In this document: positions 7,315-13,523 of the stretch, one piece after another
How positions within the stretch are numbered: the stretch's first letter is position 1
How the letters are laid out: each line of letters begins with the position of its first letter
DNA from: Microcoleaceae cyanobacterium UBA9251
GTDB taxonomy: Bacteria; Cyanobacteriota; Cyanobacteriia; Cyanobacteriales; Microcoleaceae
Direction: 5' to 3'
Assembly: GCA_003542015.1 (NCBI GenBank)
Contig: DPLL01000318.1
Coordinates: 8,217 to 23,022 of the forward strand
DNA length: 14,806 bases
Program-made: the position numbers and the translations under genes
Notes under the pieces: model-generated
The model's input: only the letters and a program-made list of their open reading frames with translations
What the model was told of the DNA's origin: nothing
The model's database searches: none

Positions 7315-7520
7315 TTAGTGTGAGGCAACAAGAGCTTGTTGGACGGGTTCTGAGAGTTCAATTGGCATAAAATCACGACTTGGATATAAGTAATCTTCTC
7401 CTGATTCATCCACACGAATCATTTGATGTTGGCTTGAGTGTCAGGCAATACCTGATGATTTTTGCGGAGTTCTAAGGAAGCTGAATAGTCCCAGGTTTTG
7501 ATGCAAACAACAAATTCCAT
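7315..7520 (-). pseudogene. frameshifted small cyanobacterial protein gene (ESGEDYLYP family)
   Basis: Two adjacent minus-strand frames together encode a protein of about 70 residues. Frame 1 runs from the ATG at 7520 to the TGA at 7421-7419 (33 residues, MEFVVCIKTW... to ...VLPDTQANIK). Frame 2 runs from 7422 to the TAA at 7317-7315 (35 residues, MIRVDESGEDYLYPSRDF...). I recognise, from memory, a widespread uncharacterised cyanobacterial family of about 70 residues with VLPD in the first half and RVIDESGEDYLYP in the second. Here one residue appears missing before DESGED, fitting a small deletion near 7412-7422. The break lies at an ATGA overlap, so coupled translation of two halves is possible but less likely. 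A TATAAC hexamer at 7552-7547 could be its -10. No good Shine-Dalgarno is seen. Molecular function is unknown. Confidence 0.7.
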
Positions 7521-7546
7521 AGTTACCACGTCATTAGACTAAAAAC

Positions 7547-7554
7547 GTTATAAT
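7547..7554. promoter_or_regulatory. shared -10 region of two divergent genes
   Basis: The sequence reads TATAAT on the plus strand (7549-7554), 51 bp before the FAD gene ATG. On the minus strand it reads TATAAC (7552-7547), 26 bp before the small gene ATG. No clear -35 partner was found for either direction. Both downstream genes are broken, so the promoters may be relics. Confidence 0.35.
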
Positions 7555-7605
7555 TACCCTAATCGAAAAGTCAAATAGACCGCTTAACCTTCAAAGAATT
7601 TGATT

Positions 7606-8134
7606 ATGCAACGCAAAATTTATGCACTGATTATTGGCTGTAGTCTAGCAGGATTACTGGCTGCTAGGGTATTAGCAAAACACTTCGATCTAGTAACTAT
7701 CATTGAACGAGACTTTTTCCCCAGAAAAACCTACAACCCGCCCTGGCATTCCTCAATCCCGCCACCTTCACATTCTTTTAACTCAGGCTAAAATTATCCT
7801 CTAACAGTTATTTCCCGGCTTGCAAAACGAACTTGTAGCTGCTGATGCTGCTATCTTATATCCGAAGTCGATCGCCTGGTTTAGTCCCGCAGGTTGGGCA
7901 CCGCAATTTACCCCAGATCTAAATGATTTAATTATGTTCAGTCGGGATTTATTGGATTGGGTAATTCGCCACCGATTGGCTGAAAATACCAACTTGCATT
8001 TTCAAGAAGGAGGAACAGTCACGGGATTACTGCTAAATGCCGATCGCCAGTCGGTGACAGGAGTGTCGGTGCGTTTTCGCGATCGAAGGCGATCGCTGGT
8101 TTGTGACTCTCGCTGGAGGCGATCGGGCTGTTAG
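7606..8134 (+). pseudogene. truncated, frameshifted FAD-dependent oxidoreductase
   Basis: The start encodes an FAD-binding Rossmann element, ALIIGCSLAGLLAARVLAKH, then VTIIERD, typical of flavin monooxygenase/geranylgeranyl-reductase-like enzymes. An extra C in the CCC at 7737-7739 shifts the frame; reading onward in the next frame gives the expected RPGIPQSRHLHILLTQ. A TAA at 7802-7804 then stands where a Glu or Gln codon is expected, before QLFPGLQNELVA. The same frame continues with SIAWFSPAGWAP and MFSRDLLDWVIRHRLAEN, and family likeness fades by about 8070 in a HIP1-rich stretch. Fewer than 180 codons of a family usually around 400 or more residues remain, so the catalytic C-terminal half is missing. 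At least two disabling changes plus truncation make it a dead gene. The original substrate cannot be inferred. Confidence 0.85.
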
Positions 8135-8166
8135 TCAATAGAAGAATGCTAAGGGTTAAGTAAATC

Positions 8167-8241
8167 AACCTAATTCAACCTAATTCAACGTAAAACGCGA
8201 TCGCTGTTAGAGCCCCGACTTATTGAAGAAGTCGGGACTCT
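8167..8241. repeat. short tandem repeat and hairpin between convergent units
   Basis: A 10-bp unit, AACCTAATTC, is duplicated at about 8168-8187. A HIP1 site and a hairpin follow: AGAG-C-CCCGACTT (8209-8221) pairs with AAGTCGGG-A-CTCT (8229-8241), eight plus four base pairs around one mismatch. No T tract follows on either strand. From memory, GCCCCGACTT-type hairpins are dispersed in this group. Its position at the 3' end of purN and of the dead oxidoreductase would suit a bidirectional transcription barrier. Confidence 0.55.
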
Positions 8242-8248
8242 ATCGGCA

Positions 8249-8926
8249 TTATGGGACATTTTTGTCAGTAGGTCGATCGGCAATTAGGGCGATCGCACCT
8301 ACCATAATTTTGTGCTCTTGCACCTGAATTCTCGCGTGCAGCGTTTCTGCCGTATCATCAGGCAATAGCGGCACCGCTGCTTGCATTAAAATCGGGCCGC
8401 TGTCTACTTCTAAACGAGCGATATGCACCGTACATCCAGTGATTTTCACACCCGCTTTCAGCGCTTGCTCAACCGATCGAATTCCCGGAAAACTCGGCAG
8501 CAAACTGGGGTGAATGTTCACAACTTTGTCGGGGAAAGCATCGAGCAAAACTTGGGTAACTATTCGCATCCAGCCTGCCATAATCACCCATTCTACATCA
8601 TGTTCTTGGAAATTTTTGACAATTTTTGCATCCAATTCTTCGCGGCTTTTGCAGTCGCGGTGATTGAGGAGAATTGAGGGAATGCCGTATTTTTCGGCTC
8701 GCGCTGCGGCTTTGGCTTCGGGGTTGTTGTAAATTAATACTTGGACTTGAGCGTTGAGTTGTTGGTTTTGAATTGCTTGGGCAATTACTTCAAAGTTGCT
8801 ACCGCTTCCAGAGGCTAAAATTCCTAGTTTTAATGGCTCACTAAGAGAAGCATTTTTTTTGACTCTAGCGGGAGGGATTGCGGGAACAATTAAACAATCT
8901 ATAGAATTGGTATTTGCTGCTATCAT
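8249..8926 (-). CDS. purN: phosphoribosylglycinamide formyltransferase (GART)
   Basis: This cytosolic enzyme transfers a formyl group from 10-formyltetrahydrofolate to glycinamide ribonucleotide, the third step of purine synthesis. The phosphate-binding start KLGILASGSGSNFEVI is at residues 33-48. The signature NIHPSLLPSFPG begins at Asn137 and contains His139, and Asp175 lies in LEVDSGPI. These correspond to Asn106, His108 and Asp144 of the E. coli enzyme with a constant offset of 31. The 225-residue length reflects an N-terminal extension of about 31 residues, which I recall as common in cyanobacterial PurN. No clear Shine-Dalgarno precedes the ATG, so the exact start within the extension is less certain. 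No other purine gene is adjacent, and it seems to be transcribed alone. Confidence 0.95.
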   Translation of the reverse strand: MIAANTNSIDCLIVPAIPPARVKKNASLSEPLKLGILASGSGSNFEVIAQAIQNQQLNAQVQVLIYNNPEAKAAARAEKYGIPSILLNHRDCKSREELDAKIVKNFQEHDVEWVIMAGWMRIVTQVLLDAFPDKVVNIHPSLLPSFPGIRSVEQALKAGVKITGCTVHIARLEVDSGPILMQAAVPLLPDDTAETLHARIQVQEHKIMVGAIALIADRPTDKNVP

Positions 8927-8971
8927 AAAAAAATTACCGTTATCTCAAAATTATACCACCTGCAACAAGTG

Positions 8972-9547
8972 CTAATCTGTGCGATCGGCAAAAAAATCAT
9001 CCCTGAGAATCGAATAAATTTTCAGATCCCAATATCTGCCTTTGACAAATAGCTGATGTCGCAATATTCCTTCCAATTGCATCCCCACTTTTTCCATCAC
9101 GCGGGCTGAACCAATATTATTAACTTCACATTTAGCCTCAATTCTATTCAGCAGCATTTCCCGAAAGCCGAACTCCATAATTGCATTGACAGCCTCACTC
9201 ATGTATCCTTGATTCCAATATTTGCGATCCAGTGCGTATCCAATTTCACCGCGACTGTGTGTCATACTCCATTCCACATATCCGCAAGTGCCGATAAATT
9301 TTTTCTCGGCTTTATGAACTATTCCCCAATCTACAAGTTCTCGTCTTTTGTACATTCTCATCAGCGACTTGAGAAAATACTTAGTCTCTTCGATCGAGCC
9401 ATGAGTTGACCACATTGTGTATTCTGATACTTGGGGGTCTGAAGCATACTCAAACATATCGTTGGCATCGTTTAACGTAATTTTTCTCATCAGGAGTCTA
9501 TCAGTTTCTATAGAGGGCAAATTGGATAATATATCTAGAAGTTTCAT
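8972..9547 (-). CDS. GNAT-family N-acetyltransferase (RimJ/RimL-like)
   Basis: The product is probably a 191-residue acetyl-CoA-dependent N-acetyltransferase. It opens with the family signature IETDRLLMRKITLNDANDMF (residues 13-32). The acetyl-CoA-binding segment is IGYALDRKYWNQGYMSEAV (102-120). The C-terminal signature VNNIGSARVMEKVGMQLEG (142-160) is as in RimJ/RimL enzymes, which acetylate ribosomal protein N-termini, and in antibiotic acetyltransferases. The substrate cannot be told from sequence. A longer reading from 9595 would overlap the start of the divergent permease and cover a consensus promoter; the ATG at 9547-9545 matches the family N-terminus and leaves 42 bp between the genes. 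An AGG lies about ten bases upstream. Its 3' end is 45 bp from the start of purN on the same strand, so the two may be co-transcribed. Confidence 0.9.
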   Translation of the reverse strand: MKLLDILSNLPSIETDRLLMRKITLNDANDMFEYASDPQVSEYTMWSTHGSIEETKYFLKSLMRMYKRRELVDWGIVHKAEKKFIGTCGYVEWSMTHSRGEIGYALDRKYWNQGYMSEAVNAIMEFGFREMLLNRIEAKCEVNNIGSARVMEKVGMQLEGILRHQLFVKGRYWDLKIYSILRDDFFADRTD

Positions 9548-9548
9548 T

Positions 9549-9576
9549 TTGACATTGACCTGTATTGTGATATAAT
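9549..9576 (+). promoter_or_regulatory. near-consensus sigma-70 promoter
   Basis: TTGACA (9549-9554) and TATAAT (9571-9576) both match consensus exactly, with a 16-bp spacer. Transcription should start near 9583, only about seven bases before the permease ATG at 9590, so the message would be almost leaderless unless translation starts at the ATG at 9614. The promoter also occupies the DNA just upstream of the divergent acetyltransferase start. Confidence 0.75.
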
Positions 9577-9589
9577 TTAAAACTAAAAA

Positions 9590-10504
9590 ATGCAAGCTAA
9601 AATTTCAAAGCCAATGGTGACAATAAAATCTGGGCGTTTTAACTGGTTGGACAATGAGTCGATCGCAGCTTGGACTTTCCTCGCGCCGGCTTTGCTGTTT
9701 CTGGGTATTTTTTTGATTTGGCCGATCGGCTATTTATTTTACCTCAGCTTTACCAGTGGCAGTTTTACCCAGTCGGGTATCCGTTTAATTGGCTTAAAAA
9801 ACTACTGGCGCTTGCTCGACAACCCGGATTTCTGGCAAGTTCTCCAAAACACCATCTATTTTACTACTGCTACAGTCATTCCTAGCTTGGTTATTCCCTT
9901 GGGTTTAGCAGTCTTGCTAAATCGATCGTTTGCTGGGCGAGGCGCTCTCCGTACCGCCTATTTTATTCCTTCTATTACCTCTTTAGTTGCCGTTGGCTTG
10001 GGTTGGCGCTGGCTGTTTCAAACCGAAGGCCCAGTCAATAATATACTAATGTCGATCGGCCTCAATCCGATCCCTTGGCTCAGTAGCACAGTTTGGGCAA
10101 TGCCAGTCATAATTCTTCTAAGTATTTGGAAACAATTAGGCTTTAATATGGTAGTATTTTTGGCAGGACTACAAGCAATTCCGGTCAACCGCTACGAAGC
10201 CGCAGAATTAGATGGAGCTAATGCTTGGCAGCAATTCCGGTACATCACTTTACCCGGTTTGCGGCCGACTTTGGTGTTTGCTACCGTCACAACTGCTATT
10301 TTTACCCTGCGGAGTTTCGAGCAAGTTTATGTGATCACTGGCGGCGGCCCTTTGAACTCTACTAATTTGCTAGTTTATTATATTTACGACCAGGCTTTTT
10401 CGCAATTTGATTTTGGCTACGCAGCCGCCGCGGCAACTTTGCTGATGGCTGTGGCTTTGGGATTAGTTTATTTGCAACTAAAGGTTTGGGGCGAAGATTC
10501 TTGA
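9590..10504 (+). CDS. sugar ABC transporter permease (MalF/UgpA-type)
   Basis: This 304-residue integral membrane subunit belongs to the binding-protein-dependent carbohydrate import class. Six hydrophobic segments are visible, at about 29-52, 87-112, 122-143, 168-191, 227-246 and 277-297. The cytoplasmic coupling loop has the EAA motif: EAAELDGANAWQ from 203 with Gly209, then ITLPGLRP with LP at 221-222. This loop docks on the ATPase. The N-terminal FLAPALLFLGIFLIWP and WLFQTEGPVNNIL are characteristic of the family. Substrate is not readable from sequence; sugars, glycerol phosphate and compatible solutes are all known in the class. The usual second permease, ATPase and binding protein are not in the window, so they must be encoded elsewhere. 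The start is ATG 9590, with no Shine-Dalgarno; ATG 9614 is an alternative. Confidence 0.93.
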   Translation: MQAKISKPMVTIKSGRFNWLDNESIAAWTFLAPALLFLGIFLIWPIGYLFYLSFTSGSFTQSGIRLIGLKNYWRLLDNPDFWQVLQNTIYFTTATVIPSLVIPLGLAVLLNRSFAGRGALRTAYFIPSITSLVAVGLGWRWLFQTEGPVNNILMSIGLNPIPWLSSTVWAMPVIILLSIWKQLGFNMVVFLAGLQAIPVNRYEAAELDGANAWQQFRYITLPGLRPTLVFATVTTAIFTLRSFEQVYVITGGGPLNSTNLLVYYIYDQAFSQFDFGYAAAAATLLMAVALGLVYLQLKVWGEDS

Positions 10505-10620
10505 GTCCTGTTGAAAGAGGTAGATTGCGATTTACGGTTGCGTGGAGGCGGGTTTATTGAGATTGTTGGTAGTTGTTAGATATTGTTGGTGACCCCTTCG
10601 ACTACGAGGAAGGGCATCGC

Positions 10621-10656
10621 CCGCCCCTACATAATTATTGATATTAGTGGGGGCGG
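10621..10656. terminator. GC-rich hairpin between convergent genes
   Basis: CCGCCCCTAC (10621-10630) pairs with GTGGGGGCGG (10647-10656) over ten positions with one G-U pair. It lies between the permease (+) and the 48-residue gene (-), where a bidirectional terminator would be expected. The T tract is poor on both strands. The surrounding GGGCATCGCCCGCCCC text looks like a dispersed intergenic repeat. Confidence 0.45.
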
Positions 10657-10708
10657 ATTTGTTTAACTTGAGGGAAAAGCAGGGGCTGCTAAAAGTCAAG
10701 TTGCAGAA

Positions 10709-10855
10709 CTATTGGATGATATGGAAATAGTAGGCTGCAACCAGAAAATTGATACCTAGTAGTACCAAAAACCAGGCCATCCGAAAGGTGTAAGGTGGCT
10801 TGCCCGTTTTCATCACGGATTCGGATTTTAGTTGATTCTTCACTATCTCTGCCAT
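10709..10855 (-). CDS. 48-residue single-pass membrane protein
   Basis: An ATG at 10855-10853 follows AGGAG (10868-10864) with an 8-base gap, one of the best ribosome sites in the window. The frame ends at TAG 10711-10709. The protein has a charged N-terminal part (MAEIVKNQLK...) and one hydrophobic helix at about residues 26-45 (MAWFLVLLGINFLVAAYYF), then HIIQ. Size and layout fit small accessory subunits of photosynthetic or respiratory membrane complexes, but I do not recognise it as any known Psb, Psa, Pet or Ndh subunit. The gene lies immediately downstream of an IS200/IS605-like remnant, whose edge is about eight bases before the Shine-Dalgarno. A longer overlapping frame (10689-10898) has a TTG start and no ribosome site, and is rejected. 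Function unknown. Confidence 0.65.
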   Translation of the reverse strand: MAEIVKNQLKSESVMKTGKPPYTFRMAWFLVLLGINFLVAAYYFHIIQ

Positions 10856-10875
10856 AGGTCAAACTCCTAATTAAT

Positions 10876-11360
10876 CTTTGACACTCCCCAGCTATCAAGG
10901 CGTGGGGATTCTTGGTTCTAGCGACACACCTTAAAACTAGCTATCCTTGCGGCAATACTTAAACCAAATATCCGTTCAAAGGAACCAAATATCGAGCCTA
11001 ATTTAGTTAGTCCCAGAGGGTTTTATCTCCCCAAGCGTTCGAGAATTACTTCTCATGTTACCGGATGCCCTACGGTACGTTTTAACTTCCCAAAATTTAC
11101 TTTTCTGATTTGGGCTGACTAATGTCAGCCTAGCTAGGTTTTTCGTGGTTTTCGCCACCCACTAACCATTATTGTTTTCCGACCCGTCGTTTGAGCTTAG
11201 TGTCTCATGTGTATCGGCGGTTATTCTACCTGTGGCATAAGTATTATTGTACTCTATTTTAAAGAGAATGCAAGGAAATTTGAAAAATAGATATTAAATG
11301 CTTGAATGCTTATAAGGTAGACCCTTAATTAAAGCCATCCTATAAGGACGGGGCTTTAGC
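10876..11360 (-). mobile_element. transposase-less IS200/IS605-like remnant
   Basis: Both edges carry the subterminal hairpins typical of this family. At the right end (minus-strand reading) TCCCCA/TGGGGA with a GC/GC inner stem spans 10885-10908, followed by AGTGTCAA. The other edge has AAAGCC-TCCT/AGGA-GGCTTT at 11331-11357, next to TAAGGACGGGGCTTTAGCCC. I recall both texts flanking cyanobacterial tnpB elements. No tnpA or tnpB reading frame survives; all frames are interrupted, though short runs such as LGEIKPSGTN may be tnpB 3' debris. The roughly 480-bp interior may keep the region that forms the TnpB guide (omega) RNA near the right end. Exact boundaries are estimates, and target-site features could not be checked. 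Confidence 0.6.
11246..11273 (-). promoter_or_regulatory. promoter-like hexamers inside the IS remnant
   Basis: Read on the minus strand, TTGCAT (11273-11268) and TACAAT (11251-11246) are separated by 16 bp. Transcription would run across the remnant, through its right-end hairpin and into the 48-residue gene. It may be the old tnpB promoter or a source of transcription for the downstream gene. Confidence 0.4.
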
Positions 11361-11421
11361 CCGACGCTACGCTCCGCCCAATTTTGTGGTAACTAGGAAT
11401 TTATACTGAGTGGGATTAGTT

Positions 11422-12378
11422 TTAATCGCTCTCTCCGGCGTGGTAGGAACTGCGGACGAGAGGACCCGATCGCACGCGCCCAAAGCCCATCTCCCGCGCG
11501 ATGCCCCCCAAATGGTCAAATTCAGCGGGAGTCCAGTATTTTCGCACTGGGAGGTGTTCTAGAGAGGGTCTCATATATTGACCGAGGGTGAGTCGATCGC
11601 ACCCCACAGCCCGCAAATCGGCCATCGCTGCGACTATCTCCGCTTCCGTTTCCCCGTGCCCCAACATCAAACCCGATTTGGTGGGAATGCTGGGGTCAAA
11701 TTCCTTAACAATGCGGAGAACGTCCAGGGAGCGATCGTACTTGGCCCCCCTCCGCACAGGCCCTTGCAACCGGCGCACTGTCTCAATATTGTGGTTGTAA
11801 CAAGCCGGTTTAGCCTCCACAACCGTCCGAATTCGCGATCGCTGCAATTCATCTAGGGTGGCATTCTCCGCCTCTCCCCCTTTCCCAATTCCTCCCCAAA
11901 AATCCGCTGTTAGTACCTCAATTTGAGTATCGGGGTTTAATTGTCGGATGGCTGCGATCGTCATCGCAAACCAACCAGCACCCCCATCCGGCAAATCATC
12001 CCTCGCCACCGAAGTCAGCACCGCATAGCGCAAACCCAGCAGATTTACTGCTTCCGCTACCTTTTGCGGTTCTTCGGGGTCGAGGGGCATGGGAGAATGA
12101 CCTTTATCTACTTGACAAAATGCACAGGCGCGGGTGCAAGTTGGCCCCATTAATAAAAAAGTTGCCGTTTTTTGGGCATAGCACTCGCCCCGGTTGGGAC
12201 ATCTGCCCTCCTCGCAAATTGTGTGAATTTGCCGCTGCTTAATGATTTTTTGCACTTCGGAGAGTTCGCTAGCTTTGCCAATGGGGCGGCGCAGCCATTC
12301 CGGCATCAGCTCAATTTCAGCCCGCATTTGGGCGGAAATTGAAGAAGCTGCGGGAGTTTGAGGGGCTTGGGATGGCAT
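11422..12378 (-). CDS. lipA: lipoyl synthase
   Basis: This radical SAM enzyme inserts two sulfurs into octanoyl groups on carrier proteins, making the lipoyl cofactor of 2-oxoacid dehydrogenases and the glycine cleavage system. With the start used here it has 318 residues. The auxiliary-cluster cysteines are in CEEGRCPNRGEC (CX4CX5C), the radical SAM cysteines in CTRACAFC (CX3CX2C), and the conserved C-terminal RSSY is in SGPLVRSSYHA. Both Fe-S clusters can therefore form. SGLMLGHGETEAE and RLTLGQYMRPSLEHLP are diagnostic. An ATG at 12474 and a TTG at 12483 would add 32 or 35 unconserved residues; the ATG at 12378 best matches the family, but no Shine-Dalgarno separates the options. A Gly-rich stretch, GGIGKGGEAENATLDE, follows VLTADFW and is longer than I recall in homologues. 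The gene stands alone; lipB is not adjacent. Confidence 0.95.
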   Translation of the reverse strand: MPSQAPQTPAASSISAQMRAEIELMPEWLRRPIGKASELSEVQKIIKQRQIHTICEEGRCPNRGECYAQKTATFLLMGPTCTRACAFCQVDKGHSPMPLDPEEPQKVAEAVNLLGLRYAVLTSVARDDLPDGGAGWFAMTIAAIRQLNPDTQIEVLTADFWGGIGKGGEAENATLDELQRSRIRTVVEAKPACYNHNIETVRRLQGPVRRGAKYDRSLDVLRIVKEFDPSIPTKSGLMLGHGETEAEIVAAMADLRAVGCDRLTLGQYMRPSLEHLPVRKYWTPAEFDHLGGIAREMGFGRVRSGPLVRSSYHAGESD

Positions 12379-12786
12379 AATATGAAGTGCGATCGGGTTA
12401 ATGCTTTCGATCGTATCCGAAATCAAAGTCCCTGAACTTGCAGGAATCGTGTCCCAAATCAAAATCGCCCTCATTTGTAGCAAAAACTAAACTCAGACAG
12501 GATTCTGGGCAGAATCAGGTCTTTATGTCATATAGAATGAATTTAGCCGCTCGGATTTAGGTGAAAAACCTTGGTAGTATGTTACCTCCTATAGGAATAA
12601 GTAGCCTCTACAGTATCAAAGCAAATAATCAGATTGGCTAATTGCTGTCAGCGAAAACCAAGCGGTCAGCAAAATTATAAGTGCTTGTAGAGATTTCTAC
12701 GGGCATTGGTTAATAGGTATTTGTTAGCAAATGTTAGCAAAAAAGTATCGGTTGCAAATCATCACTCATTACTGAAGGAGTCAGTC
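12379..12786. promoter_or_regulatory. divergent intergenic region between lipA and the response regulator
   Basis: This region should contain both promoters. The TGTTAGCAAA decamer is repeated in tandem at 12722-12731 and 12732-12741, about 45 bp before the regulator start, and could be a protein-binding site. A small GTAGA/TCTAC hairpin lies at about 12688-12702. No -35/-10 pair stands out. Part of it (12379-12483) is open in the lipA frame and may encode a longer LipA N-terminus. Confidence 0.4.
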
Positions 12787-13344
12787 GTGGCTGGTCAAAA
12801 AATCTTAGTCATCGATGACAGTAAAGTCATCCGCGTCCGAGTCCGAGAGATGTTACCCCAGGGTAACTGTGAAGTTCTAGAAGCAAAAGACGGGGAAGAG
12901 GGACTAAAGCTGATCCGTGAAGCCCGTCCCAATCTAATTATGTTAGATTTCCTACTGCCCAAAGTCAGTGGTTGGGAAGTGTATCAAAAAGTTCAAGCCC
13001 ATCCCGAACTTTCCAAGATCCCCTTGGTGATCATGTCTGGTAGGGAAGAAGAAGTAATGGAGAAAATTCCTAAACCCTTTGAGAAGCATTTTTTTGCATT
13101 TATCGCCAAACCCTTCGAGAAAAAGCAGCTAACCGAGGCGATTAAATTAGCGATGGTATTGGCTAAAAAGAAACCAGTACCAGAAGCCCCAGCCACCCCT
13201 GCTGCTGCACCGAGTTCGGGAGCAGGTGCTGCTGAAATTCAGGCGATGACCCAGAAAATGGCCAAAATGCAAGCTGAAATTGACACACTCAAGAAACAAA
13301 TGACTCAGGTGATTACTATCATCAAGCAAATGAAGTCGAAATAA
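12787..13344 (+). CDS. response regulator receiver protein with coiled-coil tail
   Basis: This cytosolic two-component receiver has 185 residues and no DNA-binding domain. The CheY-like domain covers about 4-125: acidic pair Asp10-Asp11 in KILVIDDSK, phospho-acceptor Asp54 in LIMLDFLLP, a Ser in VIMSGR, and the Lys of FIAKPFEK. A Pro/Ala-rich linker (PVPEAPATPAAAPSSGAGAA) leads to a C-terminal amphipathic helix of about 35 residues, EIQAMTQKMAKMQAEIDTLK onward, which should form a coiled coil for oligomerisation or partner binding. The start is the GTG at 12787: AAGGAG lies six bases upstream and the protein then begins MAGQKILVIDD. A longer TTG reading from 12706 adds 27 unlikely residues. 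PFEKHFF and PFEKKQL form a local near-repeat around the conserved Lys. No adjacent kinase is seen; the hybrid kinase is over 6 kb away. Confidence 0.9.
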   Translation: MAGQKILVIDDSKVIRVRVREMLPQGNCEVLEAKDGEEGLKLIREARPNLIMLDFLLPKVSGWEVYQKVQAHPELSKIPLVIMSGREEEVMEKIPKPFEKHFFAFIAKPFEKKQLTEAIKLAMVLAKKKPVPEAPATPAAAPSSGAGAAEIQAMTQKMAKMQAEIDTLKKQMTQVITIIKQMKSK

Positions 13345-13375
13345 TGCTGCTTTCCCAAGGTAGAAGGTAGAAGAC

Positions 13376-13396
13376 AACTTTCACACATTGAAAGTT
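13376..13396 (+). terminator. possible terminator after the response regulator
   Basis: AACTTTC (13376-13382) pairs perfectly with GAAAGTT (13390-13396) over a 7-base loop, about 30 bases after the stop codon. Only TTTCTCT follows and the stem is AT-rich, so it would be a weak terminator. Confidence 0.3.
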
Positions 13397-13523
13397 TCTC
13401 TAATCAATTAAAAGTTACCCATCAAAACAGGGAGGAAATTATTATTAATCTTTAGCTGAATTTTTTTATTTGCCGATCGTCCCGCACTCAATTATCAACT
13501 CCTCAGCCTCATTTTTTTTGTTC

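Noticed and set aside
8972..9595. Long form of the acetyltransferase starting at 9595
   Set aside because: It overlaps the start of the divergent permease and covers a consensus promoter; the family N-terminus matches the ATG at 9547.
10689..10898. 69-residue minus-strand ORF overlapping the 48-residue gene
   Set aside because: It begins with a TTG inside the IS end hairpin, lacks a ribosome site and has no protein-like features; the 48-residue frame has AGGAG, an ATG and a membrane helix.
12706..12786. Upstream TTG start for the response regulator
   Set aside because: The added 27 residues are not receiver-like and overlap the tandem decamer; the GTG at 12787 has a strong Shine-Dalgarno six bases upstream.
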